From NCBI RefSeq assembly GCF_030540645.1, contig NZ_JAUNVV010000010.1:1-63217 (forward strand): a DNA stretch of 63,217 bases, written 5' to 3'. Made by a program: the position numbers and the translations under genes. How positions within the stretch are numbered: the stretch's first letter is position 1; the number at the start of each line of letters is the position of its first letter. The stretch comes from Arthrobacter sp. GTDB taxonomy: Bacteria; Actinomycetota; Actinomycetes; Actinomycetales; Micrococcaceae. Shown here one piece after another: positions 50,575 to 59,477 of the stretch. A model generated the notes under the pieces. That model was not told the DNA's origin. It made no database searches and saw nothing but the letters and a program-made list of their open reading frames with translations.

Positions 50575-52961
50575 GGTGTTTCCTTTCGTGGGTGGGTCCT
50601 GTGGCGCCCACTTCGCAGGAGTGGTTCCCGGCCCGCTGGCTGGGTGGGGCGTTTGGCGTTTTCGGGCAACAGCCGAAGCGGTGGTGTTGGGCACGACGTC
50701 GGCTCTTTTGTCACGATGACAGGGTCCCCGAAGTGGGATATCTGCAATGTGTCGCCGGACAACAGGTGGTAGCTGGCGGCATCTTGGGTGGTCTCGACCT
50801 GCAGGCAGCGTCCCTGAAAGAGGAGGCGGAAGCAGACTCGGGTGAGGCCCGCGGGCAGGCGTGGGGCGAAGCATAGCGAGCCGTCGCGGTCGCGCATTCC
50901 CCCCAGACCTGCCACAAGCGCGATCCAGGTGCCAGCCAGTGACGCGATGTGCACGCCGTCGCGCGTGTTGTGTTCAAGATTTTCCAGATCCATCAATGCT
51001 GCCTCGGCAAGGTAGTCGTAGGCCAGCTCCAGATGGCCTACTTCTGCTGCCATGACGGACTGGGTGCACGCGGACAGCGAAGAGTCGCGGACGGTGAGAC
51101 GTTCGTAGTAGCGGAAGTTCGCAGCCTTTTGTTCTGCAGTGAAGGAGTCCCCACGCAGGTGCATGGCAAGGACCAGGTCTGCCTGCTTCACCACCTGCTT
51201 GCGGTACAGGTCGAAATACGGGTAGTGCAGTAACAACGGGTAGTGTTCCGGGTCAGTGGCGGCGAAATCCCACTCCTGATGCGAGGTGAAGTCCTGGGCT
51301 TGTGAATGCACGCCAAGGTCCCCGTCGTAGGGGATCATCATGTCCCGCGCGGCATCGCCCCAGGCTGCCATTTCCTCTTCGTCAATGCCCAGTTCGCGCG
51401 CACGATCCGGGTTTCGCTTTGCCACGGCCACTGCAGAGACCAGATTGTGTTGGGCCATGAGGTTCGTATAGATGTTGTTGTCTGCGACGGCGCTGTACTC
51501 ATCCGGGCCGGTGACCCCATCGATGCAGAACCTGCCCTGGGCATCGTGATGGCCCAAAGCCCGCCAGAACCGCGCCGTCTCCACCAGCAACTCCAGACCG
51601 ATCTTCCGCTCGAAGTCCGTGTCGCCTGTGGCATTTAGGTAACGGACGACAGCGTCGGCAATGTCAGCCCCCACGTGGAAGGCAGCCGTTCCTGCCGGCC
51701 AGTATCCGGAGCATTCCGCTCCGGTGATGGTGCGCCAGGGAAAGGCTGCCCCCTGCAAGCCCAGCTGTTTCGCTCTGTCCAACGCCAGCTGCAGGGTTGA
51801 ATGCCGCCAGGACAGGGCATAGGCGGCCGCAGTAGGGACAGTGTAGGTCAGAACAGGAAGCACAAAGGTCTCCGTGTCCCAAAAGGCGTGGCCGCCATAC
51901 CCTGTGCCGGTCAGGCCCTTGGCCGGGATGGCCCGGCGTTCGGCTCGGGCCCCGGCCTGCAGGACGTGAAACAGGGCGAATCTCACAGCCTGTTGGATCT
52001 CCGCGTCGCCGTCAACTTCGACGTCGGCCCGGGCCCAGAAGTCGTCCAGATAGTGCCGTTGTTCGGCCAGCAACCCTTCCCAACCGCTATGGCGGGCCCC
52101 AGTCAGTGCGGCGTCGACCTGGTCGCCCAATTCTTGGCGGGTTCGTTCCGCAGACCAGCCGTATGTGACAAATTTTACGAAGCGCAACCGCTCCCCCGGC
52201 TCCAAGATGGCTGTCATGCTGACCCGGCCCAGGTCGTTGAAACTCTCAGCAAACACCTGCATGGACTCCGGGCCTTCCGCCACATGGTCCATAGCCGCAG
52301 CTACCAGCAGTCCGCTCTGCTCGATCCTGTGCACCAACTCGACCCGCAATCCGTCGCTGGCGTGCATCTCGGACCGCAGCGGAGACTCCAAAACCGCCGC
52401 CGCCCGGGGGTCGTCACTGCCGGGGGGCAGCGGCTCGTTGACGACCAGCTCCGACTGGATCACTAGGCGCACGGGGCCATTGACCGCCTCAACCTGGTAC
52501 TCGATCGCAGCGACGGAGCGTTGTGACAGCGACACCAGACGGGTGGATGTCACACGGACGGTGCGTCCTGCAGGGGACGACCACAGTGCACTGCGGCGCA
52601 GCACGCCGGCAGCGAAGTCAAGAACCCTCTCGTGGCTGTGCAGCTCGCCGTAGCGGATGTCGAAGGGTTCATCGTCTACCAGTAATCGGATCAGCTTGCC
52701 GTTGGCCACGTTGATCATCGTCTGGCCAGCTTCGGGGTAGCCGTACCCAGCCTCCGCATACGGCAGCGGGCGTAGTTCGTGGACTCCGTTGAGGTAGGAA
52801 CCTGGCAGGACCGAGGGTGCACCCTCATCCAAGTTGCCCCTCCAACCGATGTGGCCGTTTGAGAGCGCAAACAAGGATTCGCTCTGGGCCAACACGTCAA
52901 GGTCCAAATCGGTCTCGCGCAGGCACCACGCCTCACAGCTAAAGTCGTCGTGGGAAATCAC
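50571..52961 (-). CDS. Glycoside hydrolase family 65 disaccharide phosphorylase
   Basis: A 796-aa GH65 protein: N-terminal beta-sandwich (about 1-290), helical linker, (alpha/alpha)6 barrel and a small C-terminal sheet. The general acid is E488 in GVTGPDEYSAVADNN, and the phosphate-binding region is DGVHIASLAGTW. GH65 enzymes phosphorolyse maltose, trehalose, kojibiose or similar sugars, releasing beta-glucose 1-phosphate; the specificity is not certain from motifs alone. It starts at a GTG after AAGGAGG. The beta-phosphoglucomutase gene follows with a 4-nt overlap, which fits a phosphorolytic pathway. Confidence 0.9.
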   Translation of the reverse strand: MISHDDFSCEAWCLRETDLDLDVLAQSESLFALSNGHIGWRGNLDEGAPSVLPGSYLNGVHELRPLPYAEAGYGYPEAGQTMINVANGKLIRLLVDDEPFDIRYGELHSHERVLDFAAGVLRRSALWSSPAGRTVRVTSTRLVSLSQRSVAAIEYQVEAVNGPVRLVIQSELVVNEPLPPGSDDPRAAAVLESPLRSEMHASDGLRVELVHRIEQSGLLVAAAMDHVAEGPESMQVFAESFNDLGRVSMTAILEPGERLRFVKFVTYGWSAERTRQELGDQVDAALTGARHSGWEGLLAEQRHYLDDFWARADVEVDGDAEIQQAVRFALFHVLQAGARAERRAIPAKGLTGTGYGGHAFWDTETFVLPVLTYTVPTAAAYALSWRHSTLQLALDRAKQLGLQGAAFPWRTITGAECSGYWPAGTAAFHVGADIADAVVRYLNATGDTDFERKIGLELLVETARFWRALGHHDAQGRFCIDGVTGPDEYSAVADNNIYTNLMAQHNLVSAVAVAKRNPDRARELGIDEEEMAAWGDAARDMMIPYDGDLGVHSQAQDFTSHQEWDFAATDPEHYPLLLHYPYFDLYRKQVVKQADLVLAMHLRGDSFTAEQKAANFRYYERLTVRDSSLSACTQSVMAAEVGHLELAYDYLAEAALMDLENLEHNTRDGVHIASLAGTWIALVAGLGGMRDRDGSLCFAPRLPAGLTRVCFRLLFQGRCLQVETTQDAASYHLLSGDTLQISHFGDPVIVTKEPTSCPTPPLRLLPENAKRPTQPAGREPLLRSGRHRTHPRKETP

Positions 52962-53116
52962 AAGAACGCCTCCTTGTTCCGGAACATATCAACCATCACC
53001 CGGCACCCCTCCCACCGGCCCATTCTCGCAGTTCCAATCAAGGCTGGCTAGGGCAAGCCTGTTTGCAGCCCGAGAAGATGCGGGGCATATCCTGGAAGGA
53101 GAATGAGGAGGAAGCC

Positions 53117-53515
53117 ATGCCCACTTTCGGCCCCCTGTCACACGTTGACCTGTCCGTTTCCGATGTCGAGGCCAGCGCACGCTGGTATTGCGAGGTGCTG
53201 GGCCTCAAACAGCTGCACCGCGTCGGCCTCGAGAACCGCATCATGATCGTGCTGGTCCATCAGGACACCGGGTTGATCATCGGGCTCAACCAACATTCTG
53301 TAGTTCCTGTGGACACGTTTGACGACCGCAACGTCGGCCTGGACCACATCGGCTTCAGCGTCTCCGAACGCAGCGACTTGGATGAATGGGGAAAGCACCT
53401 GACAACCCTGAATGTGGTGCACTCACCCGCAGAAGACACCGCCAACGGCACAGCCTTGGTCTTCCGCGACCCTGACAACATCCAACTGGAATTCTGGTGG
53501 ACACACAGATCCTGA
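53117..53515 (+). CDS. VOC-family (glyoxalase-like) protein
   Basis: A 132-aa single-domain VOC protein. It has the paired beta-alpha-beta modules: LSHVDLSVSDVEASARWYCEVLGL and LDHIGFSVSERSDLDEWGKHL, ending with FRDPDNIQLEFWW, where His and Glu are the usual metal ligands. The ATG at 53117 follows GAGGAGGAAG. Possible activities include glyoxalase, dioxygenase or resistance-type binding; none can be chosen. It lies between the GH65 and nitric oxide reductase units, on its own. Confidence 0.85.
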   Translation: MPTFGPLSHVDLSVSDVEASARWYCEVLGLKQLHRVGLENRIMIVLVHQDTGLIIGLNQHSVVPVDTFDDRNVGLDHIGFSVSERSDLDEWGKHLTTLNVVHSPAEDTANGTALVFRDPDNIQLEFWWTHRS

Positions 53516-53572
53516 GAGTCACCTGCCTGCCGGGACCCTGGGACACGCATTCAGGGTTCATTTATAAAATAC

Positions 53573-53585
53573 GCATGAGTAATGC
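53573..53585 (+). promoter_or_regulatory. Short inverted repeat in the norB upstream region
   Basis: GCAT-GAGTA-ATGC lies about 210 nt before the norB start within an A+T-richer stretch (53560-53600). It could be a site for an NO- or redox-responsive regulator, but it is too short to assign. The 277-nt gap shows no other gene. Confidence 0.3.
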
Positions 53586-53792
53586 AACTTTAAGGTTTTA
53601 GAGCCTTCCCCTTGCCCAGAGGCAGGCGTAGTGTGTCGAGGACTCGTACCAAACAACTAAAAAGCCAACATCCCCGATTCTTGTGCCGATGGGATTTTCG
53701 GCATTTAATTGGTGAGCCACCAAGTCGGTATTTAAGTTTCATTCGTGCACCTGCCGTAAGTGTCTTTCCTAAACGGGGAACCGTAGGGGGGC

Positions 53793-56234
53793 ATGACTGT
53801 GGTTGAACTTGCGCGCAAAAATGGGCGCCAACGATCCGAATTGATTGTTTCAAGGGTTTGGATCCAGGCTGTTGCAATGGTGATGATCTTCGGATTTCTC
53901 GTGATGGGATTTCTGGCGGTTCGCACGTACACGGACTCGATGCCAATGCCAAAGCAGGTCGTTGATTCGCAGGGAACGGTTGTTTTCACGGGGGCTGACA
54001 TTACCTCCGGGCAACAGATCTTCCTCCGGCGGGGTCTGCAGGAATATGGCTCCATCGTCGGCCACGGCGGTTACCTCGGCCCCGACTACACGGCCGACTA
54101 CCTGCGCCGGTCAGCCACCATGGTTCTGGCAGACCTCACCGCCACGGGCATTCAGGACCCGCACGGGGCGCTCGTCACCATGATGCGCACCAACCGCTAT
54201 GACGCGGACACCGGCAACTTGGTGTTTACGAATGAGCAGATCAAGGCATTCAAAGCCATCCAGGGTCACTACGCAGATTACTTTGGTTCGCCAACCACCC
54301 AGTATGGGCTGATCCCCAATGCCATCACCGGCCAGCAGGACATCCGTCAGCTCACGTCCTTCTTTGCCTGGACATCGTGGGCTGCGGCAGCGGAACGGCC
54401 GGGGCACAACTATTCCTACACCAACAATTGGCCGGGTGAGCCGTTGGTGAACAACGGCCCGACTGCAGACATCATCGTCTGGAGCGGTTTGTCGCTGATA
54501 GCCCTCCTTGTTGGAACCGGCCTGCTGTTTGCGATGTATGGGCGGTGGAGCCGAAATGTCGGCTGGGACAGTGGAGAAACACCGGCGTTGTCGTTCCGAC
54601 AGCCGGGCAAGGTCGCCATTACCCCCGGCCAGCGTGCCACCGCTTGGTACTTTTTCATCGTGGCCATCCTCTTTCTTGGTCAGACGCTGCTCGGCGGCGC
54701 CATAGAACACTACCGCGCTGACCTATCAAGTTTCTTCGGCTTCGACTTGGCCAAAATGCTGCCGTTCAACCTGGCCAGGACCTGGCATGTCCAGCTGTCC
54801 ATCTTGTGGACGGCCGCGTCATTCCTGGCTGCGGGGATTTTCTTGGCCCCCTATATTTCCGGACGCGAACCGAAACGCCAAACATGGCTGATCTACGGCT
54901 TGTTGGGCGCCTTGGCGCTTGTCATCGCAGGCTCTTTCGTCGGCGAGGCAATGAGTATTTTTGGCGTTGAGGCCGTGGCCGGAAATCCTTTGTGGGACAT
55001 GCAATGGGAGTATTTGGACTTGCCGCGGATCTGGCAGGGCGTCCTCGTCGTCGGGCTGTTCCTGTGGATCATCATCATCTACCGCGGCATCCGCGCCCGG
55101 CTGCAAAAAGAGCACCGGTTCAACCTCCCGTGGCTTTTCTTCTACTCCGGACTGGCCATCCCCGGCTTTTACGCCGTGGGCCTGCTGGCCAGCACCGAGA
55201 CGGCACTGCCCGTGGCCGACTACTGGCGCTTCTGGGTTGTTCACCTGTGGGTTGAGGACTTCCTGGAATTGTTCACGACGGTGATGGTGGCGTACATCTT
55301 CGTCATGCTCGGGGTGATCCGCCGCAAGATCGCCATGCAACTGATCCTGCTCGACGTCATTCTGTACTCCGTGGGCGGTGTGATCGGCACCATGCACCAC
55401 CTATACTTCTCCGGTACCCCGGTGGAGAACATGGCGTTGGGTGCGTTCTTCTCGGCTTTGGAGGTCATCCCACTGACGTTCCTTACGATCGAGGCGTGGA
55501 GCTTCCTGCAGCTTGGTTCGCGCCAGGAATCTCGAAGTTCGGCCCCGTTCCCGCACCGTTGGGCTGTCATGTTCCTGGTGGCGGTGGGTTTCTGGAATTT
55601 CCTCGGGGCCGGTGTTTTCGGCTTCCTGGTCAATCTGCCCATCGTCTCCTATTACGAGATAGGCACCGCGCTGACAGCCAACCACGCCCATGCCTCCATG
55701 ATGGGCGTCTACGGGATGCTCGGCGTCGGACTGGCCCTGTTCGCGTTGCGCTACATCATCCCGGCGGAGCGTTGGTCGGACAAAGCGGCCCGGCTCTCCT
55801 TCTGGGGCCTGAACCTAGGGCTGGCCTGGATGTCTTTTGCAACGTTGATCCCCTTGGGCGTCATCCAGCTTTGGCACTCCATCAATGACAGCTACTACGA
55901 GGCGCGGACGCTGAATTTCATTACGCAACCGGGGAACGCCGTCCTTGAATGGCTGCGCCTGCCAGGGGATTTGATGCTCATCATCGTCGGAGTGCTGCCG
56001 TTCCTGTGGATCACCTGGCTCGGAGTCCGCCACGGGATCAAGGCGACCACCTACGACGTCCCGGAAGAAGCGCTCTTCGTGTTGGAGCAGCCGGCAACAG
56101 TTGCGGCTGGAACCGGGACGGGAACAGACGACGACGTCGAACCTCGCCAACGCTATGGTTCCGACAACCACGGAGATCGAAACGATCAAGGTTGGTCAGG
56201 CGACCGTTCCGATAATGGAGGTCGGGAGCCATGA
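53793..56234 (+). CDS. norB: Quinol-dependent nitric oxide reductase (qNOR)
   Basis: An 813-aa fused NorB (qNOR). One N-terminal helix (about 24-48) is followed by a ~200-residue external domain that corresponds to the heme-less cytochrome c-like part, then about twelve further helices. Histidines of heme b, heme b3 and FeB appear in RTWHVQLSILW, WVVHLWVEDFLELF, IGTMHHLYFSG and TANHAHASMMG. It reduces two NO to N2O using quinol and is common in non-denitrifiers for NO detoxification. The C-terminal tail (about 760-813) is long, acidic and polar. AGGGGGG precedes the start. It overlaps the next gene by 4 nt. Confidence 0.93.
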   Translation: MTVVELARKNGRQRSELIVSRVWIQAVAMVMIFGFLVMGFLAVRTYTDSMPMPKQVVDSQGTVVFTGADITSGQQIFLRRGLQEYGSIVGHGGYLGPDYTADYLRRSATMVLADLTATGIQDPHGALVTMMRTNRYDADTGNLVFTNEQIKAFKAIQGHYADYFGSPTTQYGLIPNAITGQQDIRQLTSFFAWTSWAAAAERPGHNYSYTNNWPGEPLVNNGPTADIIVWSGLSLIALLVGTGLLFAMYGRWSRNVGWDSGETPALSFRQPGKVAITPGQRATAWYFFIVAILFLGQTLLGGAIEHYRADLSSFFGFDLAKMLPFNLARTWHVQLSILWTAASFLAAGIFLAPYISGREPKRQTWLIYGLLGALALVIAGSFVGEAMSIFGVEAVAGNPLWDMQWEYLDLPRIWQGVLVVGLFLWIIIIYRGIRARLQKEHRFNLPWLFFYSGLAIPGFYAVGLLASTETALPVADYWRFWVVHLWVEDFLELFTTVMVAYIFVMLGVIRRKIAMQLILLDVILYSVGGVIGTMHHLYFSGTPVENMALGAFFSALEVIPLTFLTIEAWSFLQLGSRQESRSSAPFPHRWAVMFLVAVGFWNFLGAGVFGFLVNLPIVSYYEIGTALTANHAHASMMGVYGMLGVGLALFALRYIIPAERWSDKAARLSFWGLNLGLAWMSFATLIPLGVIQLWHSINDSYYEARTLNFITQPGNAVLEWLRLPGDLMLIIVGVLPFLWITWLGVRHGIKATTYDVPEEALFVLEQPATVAAGTGTGTDDDVEPRQRYGSDNHGDRNDQGWSGDRSDNGGREP

Positions 56235-57025
56235 TGAATACCATCGACCCGCTCGTATGGTTTGCCACCGGCTACGGGCTCCTGCTGTTGGCAGTGGCAC
56301 ACATTCTGGATGCGCTTGCCCGGCGAACAGCACAGCGCACAGTGGAGTGGCGCTCAGGCGGTTTCCACTACCATTCCGACCATGACGCGTGGCTGTGCCC
56401 GCAGGATCAATGGCTGTGGCCCGATTCCTTTGACCCGGATAACCACGTCATGCGCTATCGGGCCAATCCGGCAGTTTGCAATGCCTGCCCGGTCAAAGAT
56501 TCCTGCACCAGCTCAAACAGCGGCCGCGCAATGAGCCGCAACGTCGATCCGTGGCCCAGTTCCGAAGCGGAGCGTTTTCACCGCGGCATAGCCTGTGCCG
56601 TCGTCATCTTGGCCTTGGCCTGGCCGTTGGCCACCATGCTCGGTGGCAGAAACGGTGCCGAGCTGCTCGTGTTGGGTGCAACGGTTCTGGTCATCGCGGC
56701 GGCAAGCTGGCCGTTGTGGTCCCACCTCCACCGGTCACCGGCCCGCTTCCCTGACCATGTCAAGGTGGAGACGCTCGATGACACGGTGGCTCGCCGAGCG
56801 GTCGGGTCCGCGCGTGAAGCCCGCCGGCACACGAACTATGGAAGTGACCGCCGTCCCGGCCCCGTTCCGGTTCAGCTGCGACCGCCGCAAGGCCGCTCCA
56901 GCGAGGCCGCAGAAACTGGCACAGCAGCTGCTGAACATGACAAGTTTGCGACCCGCTGGGGGTCGTTCGAGAAGCCCGATGGCGAGGCGGCCGCCGAGGG
57001 TTGGATCAGGAGGAAGCACACATGA
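56231..57025 (+). CDS. Membrane protein with transposase-like cysteine motif, in the norB operon
   Basis: A 264-aa protein with three hydrophobic segments (about 8-28, 119-137, 143-163). Between the first two lies a four-cysteine cluster: WLCPQDQ (C56), then VCNACPVKDSCTSS (C83, C86, C92), followed by GRAMSR. The spacing and surrounding residues (YRANPAVC...CP.K..CT....GR) closely resemble the zinc-ribbon-like segment of IS1182-type transposases, though no transposase domain is present. The C-terminal ~100 residues are hydrophilic. It overlaps norB and the SPFH gene by 4 nt each. A metal-binding accessory role for the reductase is speculative. Confidence 0.75.
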   Translation: MMNTIDPLVWFATGYGLLLLAVAHILDALARRTAQRTVEWRSGGFHYHSDHDAWLCPQDQWLWPDSFDPDNHVMRYRANPAVCNACPVKDSCTSSNSGRAMSRNVDPWPSSEAERFHRGIACAVVILALAWPLATMLGGRNGAELLVLGATVLVIAAASWPLWSHLHRSPARFPDHVKVETLDDTVARRAVGSAREARRHTNYGSDRRPGPVPVQLRPPQGRSSEAAETGTAAAEHDKFATRWGSFEKPDGEAAAEGWIRRKHT

Positions 57026-57942
57026 CGTGGATCCAGATTGTGATAGTTGCTGTTGTGGTGATCGTTTTGCTGTTCCTGCTCGGCTCGGTGAAGATCATCA
57101 GGGAATACGAACGTGGCGTTGCCTTCCGCCTCGGGCGGCTCCGCCCCGTACTCGATCCTGGCGTGCGGCTGATTTTTCCGGGGTTGGAGAAACTGGTGCG
57201 CGTTGACCTGCGCATCGTCACACTGACCATCCCGCCTCAAGAAGTCATCACCAAGGACAACGTGCCCGCGCGCGTCAACGCCGTCGTACTCTTCAAAGTC
57301 GTCGACCCCACTCGCTCGGTCATGGCGGTGGAGAACCACGCGGTGGCCACGTCGCAGATGGCCCAAACGACGCTGCGATCAGTGGTGGGCCGCGCGGACC
57401 TCGACACCCTGTTGGCGCACCGGGCCGACCTCAACGAGGACTTGGCCCGCACCATCGATGCACAGACCGAACCGTGGGGCGTGCACGTGAAGGTGGTTGA
57501 GATCAAGGATGTAGAGATCCCTGAAGCAATGCAACGCGCCATGGCCAGGGAAGCCGAAGCTGAGAGGGAACGGCGCGCCAAAATCATCAACGCCCGGGGC
57601 GAGCTTCAAGCTTCCAAGGAGTTGCGCCAAGCTGCGGACGTGCTCAGCGGCAACCCCGCGTCCCTCCAGCTTCGCTATCTGCAGACACTGTTGGAACTCG
57701 GTGCAGACCAGAACTCAACTGTCGTCTTCCCACTTCCCATGGACATCATTGGCCCGTTCCTGGACCGGCTGCCCAGGCGGGAAGAAAAAGCTGCCGTCCC
57801 AGCACCGGCGGCAACTAACCACAACGGGTCAAAGAATCCGCACACAGCACAGGACCCTGTGCAGCCGGACCATGGAGCCGACCCCGAGCTTGATCTGACC
57901 CCGTTCCCTGAAATCCATCTGGAAAGGCCCGACCATGTCTGA
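57022..57942 (+). CDS. Stomatin/slipin-type SPFH membrane protein
   Basis: A 306-aa SPFH-domain protein. A single N-terminal transmembrane helix (about 3-21) leads into the SPFH domain (VKIIREYERGVAFRLGRLRPVLDPGVRLIFPGLEKLVRVDLR, typical of slipins), a charged coiled-coil (AMAREAEAERERRAKIINARGELQASKEL) and a Pro/His-rich tail. Slipins form membrane rings or scaffolds that organise other membrane proteins. It begins inside the preceding stop codon (ATGA overlap) with AGGAGG upstream, so it is translationally tied to the norB operon. A role in stabilising the reductase is inferred from that. Confidence 0.88.
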   Translation: MTWIQIVIVAVVVIVLLFLLGSVKIIREYERGVAFRLGRLRPVLDPGVRLIFPGLEKLVRVDLRIVTLTIPPQEVITKDNVPARVNAVVLFKVVDPTRSVMAVENHAVATSQMAQTTLRSVVGRADLDTLLAHRADLNEDLARTIDAQTEPWGVHVKVVEIKDVEIPEAMQRAMAREAEAERERRAKIINARGELQASKELRQAADVLSGNPASLQLRYLQTLLELGADQNSTVVFPLPMDIIGPFLDRLPRREEKAAVPAPAATNHNGSKNPHTAQDPVQPDHGADPELDLTPFPEIHLERPDHV

Positions 57943-58228
57943 GAACGACGCTCCTGCAATGGCCGCTCCCGCTAGGGGCTCGGAAGAACACCCTCCAGGG
58001 CTGAAGATGATTGTCATAGGGGCCATCATCTTGTTCCTTGCGCCGCTGGCCGGCTTTCTGGGCGGCACGATGATTGGCTCGCCTGCTTCAGAGACCAGCC
58101 TCGACCCCATGTTTCTCTGGCTCTTTGTCGGCATGGTGGCCGGCGGCGTTGGCGGGGCCATCGCCCTCCTGGGCGTGCTGCGTTGGCTCCGGTCCAAGCC
58201 CAACGGCAGCAACGGCAGCGACCTGTGA
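57935..58228 (+). CDS. Small two-helix membrane protein closing the norB operon
   Basis: A 97-aa protein with two transmembrane helices (about residues 24-46, IVIGAIILFLAPLAGFLGG, and 60-84, LWLFVGMVAGGVGGAIALLGV), acidic N-terminal tail and a Gly/Ser/Asn-rich C-terminus. It overlaps the SPFH gene by 8 nt, so it is the fourth gene of the coupled unit. I do not recognise a named family. It is convergent with the MFS gene 40 nt downstream, and no hairpin was found between them. Confidence 0.72.
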   Translation: MSENDAPAMAAPARGSEEHPPGLKMIVIGAIILFLAPLAGFLGGTMIGSPASETSLDPMFLWLFVGMVAGGVGGAIALLGVLRWLRSKPNGSNGSDL

Positions 58229-58268
58229 ACAACTGCGCATAGGCTCGTGCTTCCGGCGTGGGCTCAGC

Positions 58269-59471
58269 TCAGTGCGGGCGTTCGGAGCGGAACAAGGGCA
58301 AGGCAAGGGTTGCGGCGATCAGTGCACCGCCGCCAAATACACCGAGGGCCAAAGGGAAACCGGCACCCAGCATGGTCTGGAATATCAAGCTGCCCGTCCC
58401 AAAACCGAGGAACAAGGCAAAGGCCATCAACCCCACAGCCTGACCGGTGCTGCCGGGGAAATCGGTGACAATGCCGCCAAACAATGGCTGCGTCATGTCG
58501 TATCCCAACGAGAGGATGGCAATGGAGGCCACCACCACGGGAAGCGGAGGGTCCACAGCCAGGACAAAGGCACATGCTGCAGCCGTCACCATGCCCAACG
58601 GAATGATGCGGGCACGCCCATACTTGTCAGCCAAACGGCCTATGACAGGCCCAAACAAAAAGCCCGGCACACCGTAGCCCAAAAGGGCCAGACCAACCCC
58701 GATCGGTCCCAAATCGAATCGTTGCACAAGGTAAACGCCCAACCACGTGTAGATTCCCGAGTGCAGCACGGCATTCAGCAAAACATAGCTATAGGTGCGG
58801 GCCCCCCGGACGTTAGCCAACAACCGCTGGTAACCCGTGGCGACCTCTGTCCAGGGCACCACAGTTGGTGCGCGGTGCGGGCGGGGAAGCAAAAATGCCG
58901 CGAGGGCCCCCACGAGCAGGATGCTGAGGCCGGAGACTAAAAACAAGCCATTCCAACCGAGGACTGGTTCAGCGAGTGCACCAGCCGTGGAGCCAACGGC
59001 AATGCCACCTGCCATGCCTCCGAACAGCCAACCCAGTGCTCTTCCGCGCTCTGCGAAGGGGAACACGTCACCGATGAGAACCAGCGAGATCGGGACCACG
59101 CCGCTGGCGGCAATGCCCGTGGCAATACGCATCACGATGAACGCCGTAGCCCCAGGGGCCAGAGCCGTGGCGGCGGTCAGTGCCGCGAAAATGAGCAGGG
59201 AACCGAGGATGACAGGGCGCCGGCCCGTGCGGTCTGACAGTGGCCCCCAAAACAGTGTCATGAGTCCATAGGGAATCAGGTAGGCCGGAACCGAAAGTCC
59301 TACAGTTCCCACGCCAGTGCCAAAAGCGGAGGCGAGCTGTGGCAGTATCGGCGCCACCATGAAAGCCTGTGCGAAGGTCAGAAAGGCCGCAGTGGTCACC
59401 ACGGCCAGAAGGGCACTGCGGGCCCGGCCATTCAAGGGGCTTCCCACGGGCCAGGTTGGCGGGGCGCTCAC
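58269..59471 (-). CDS. MFS transporter (12-helix)
   Basis: A 400-aa major facilitator with twelve helices. The N-terminal motif A is WGPLSDRTGRRPVIL between helices 2 and 3, and the motif-C-like GLFGGMAGGIAVGST lies in helix 5. The general sequence is that of the drug/proton antiporter DHA1 group. It follows the RecQ-like gene by 6 nt in the same direction and may be cotranscribed. Substrate cannot be inferred. Confidence 0.85.
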   Translation of the reverse strand: MSAPPTWPVGSPLNGRARSALLAVVTTAAFLTFAQAFMVAPILPQLASAFGTGVGTVGLSVPAYLIPYGLMTLFWGPLSDRTGRRPVILGSLLIFAALTAATALAPGATAFIVMRIATGIAASGVVPISLVLIGDVFPFAERGRALGWLFGGMAGGIAVGSTAGALAEPVLGWNGLFLVSGLSILLVGALAAFLLPRPHRAPTVVPWTEVATGYQRLLANVRGARTYSYVLLNAVLHSGIYTWLGVYLVQRFDLGPIGVGLALLGYGVPGFLFGPVIGRLADKYGRARIIPLGMVTAAACAFVLAVDPPLPVVVASIAILSLGYDMTQPLFGGIVTDFPGSTGQAVGLMAFALFLGFGTGSLIFQTMLGAGFPLALGVFGGGALIAATLALPLFRSERPH

Positions 59472-59477
59472 TTGTCC

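Noticed and set aside
56231..57025. Transposase fragment or insertion sequence in the norB operon
   Set aside because: Only the cysteine block is similar; no catalytic DDE domain, no inverted repeats, and the ORF is fully integrated with overlaps on both sides.
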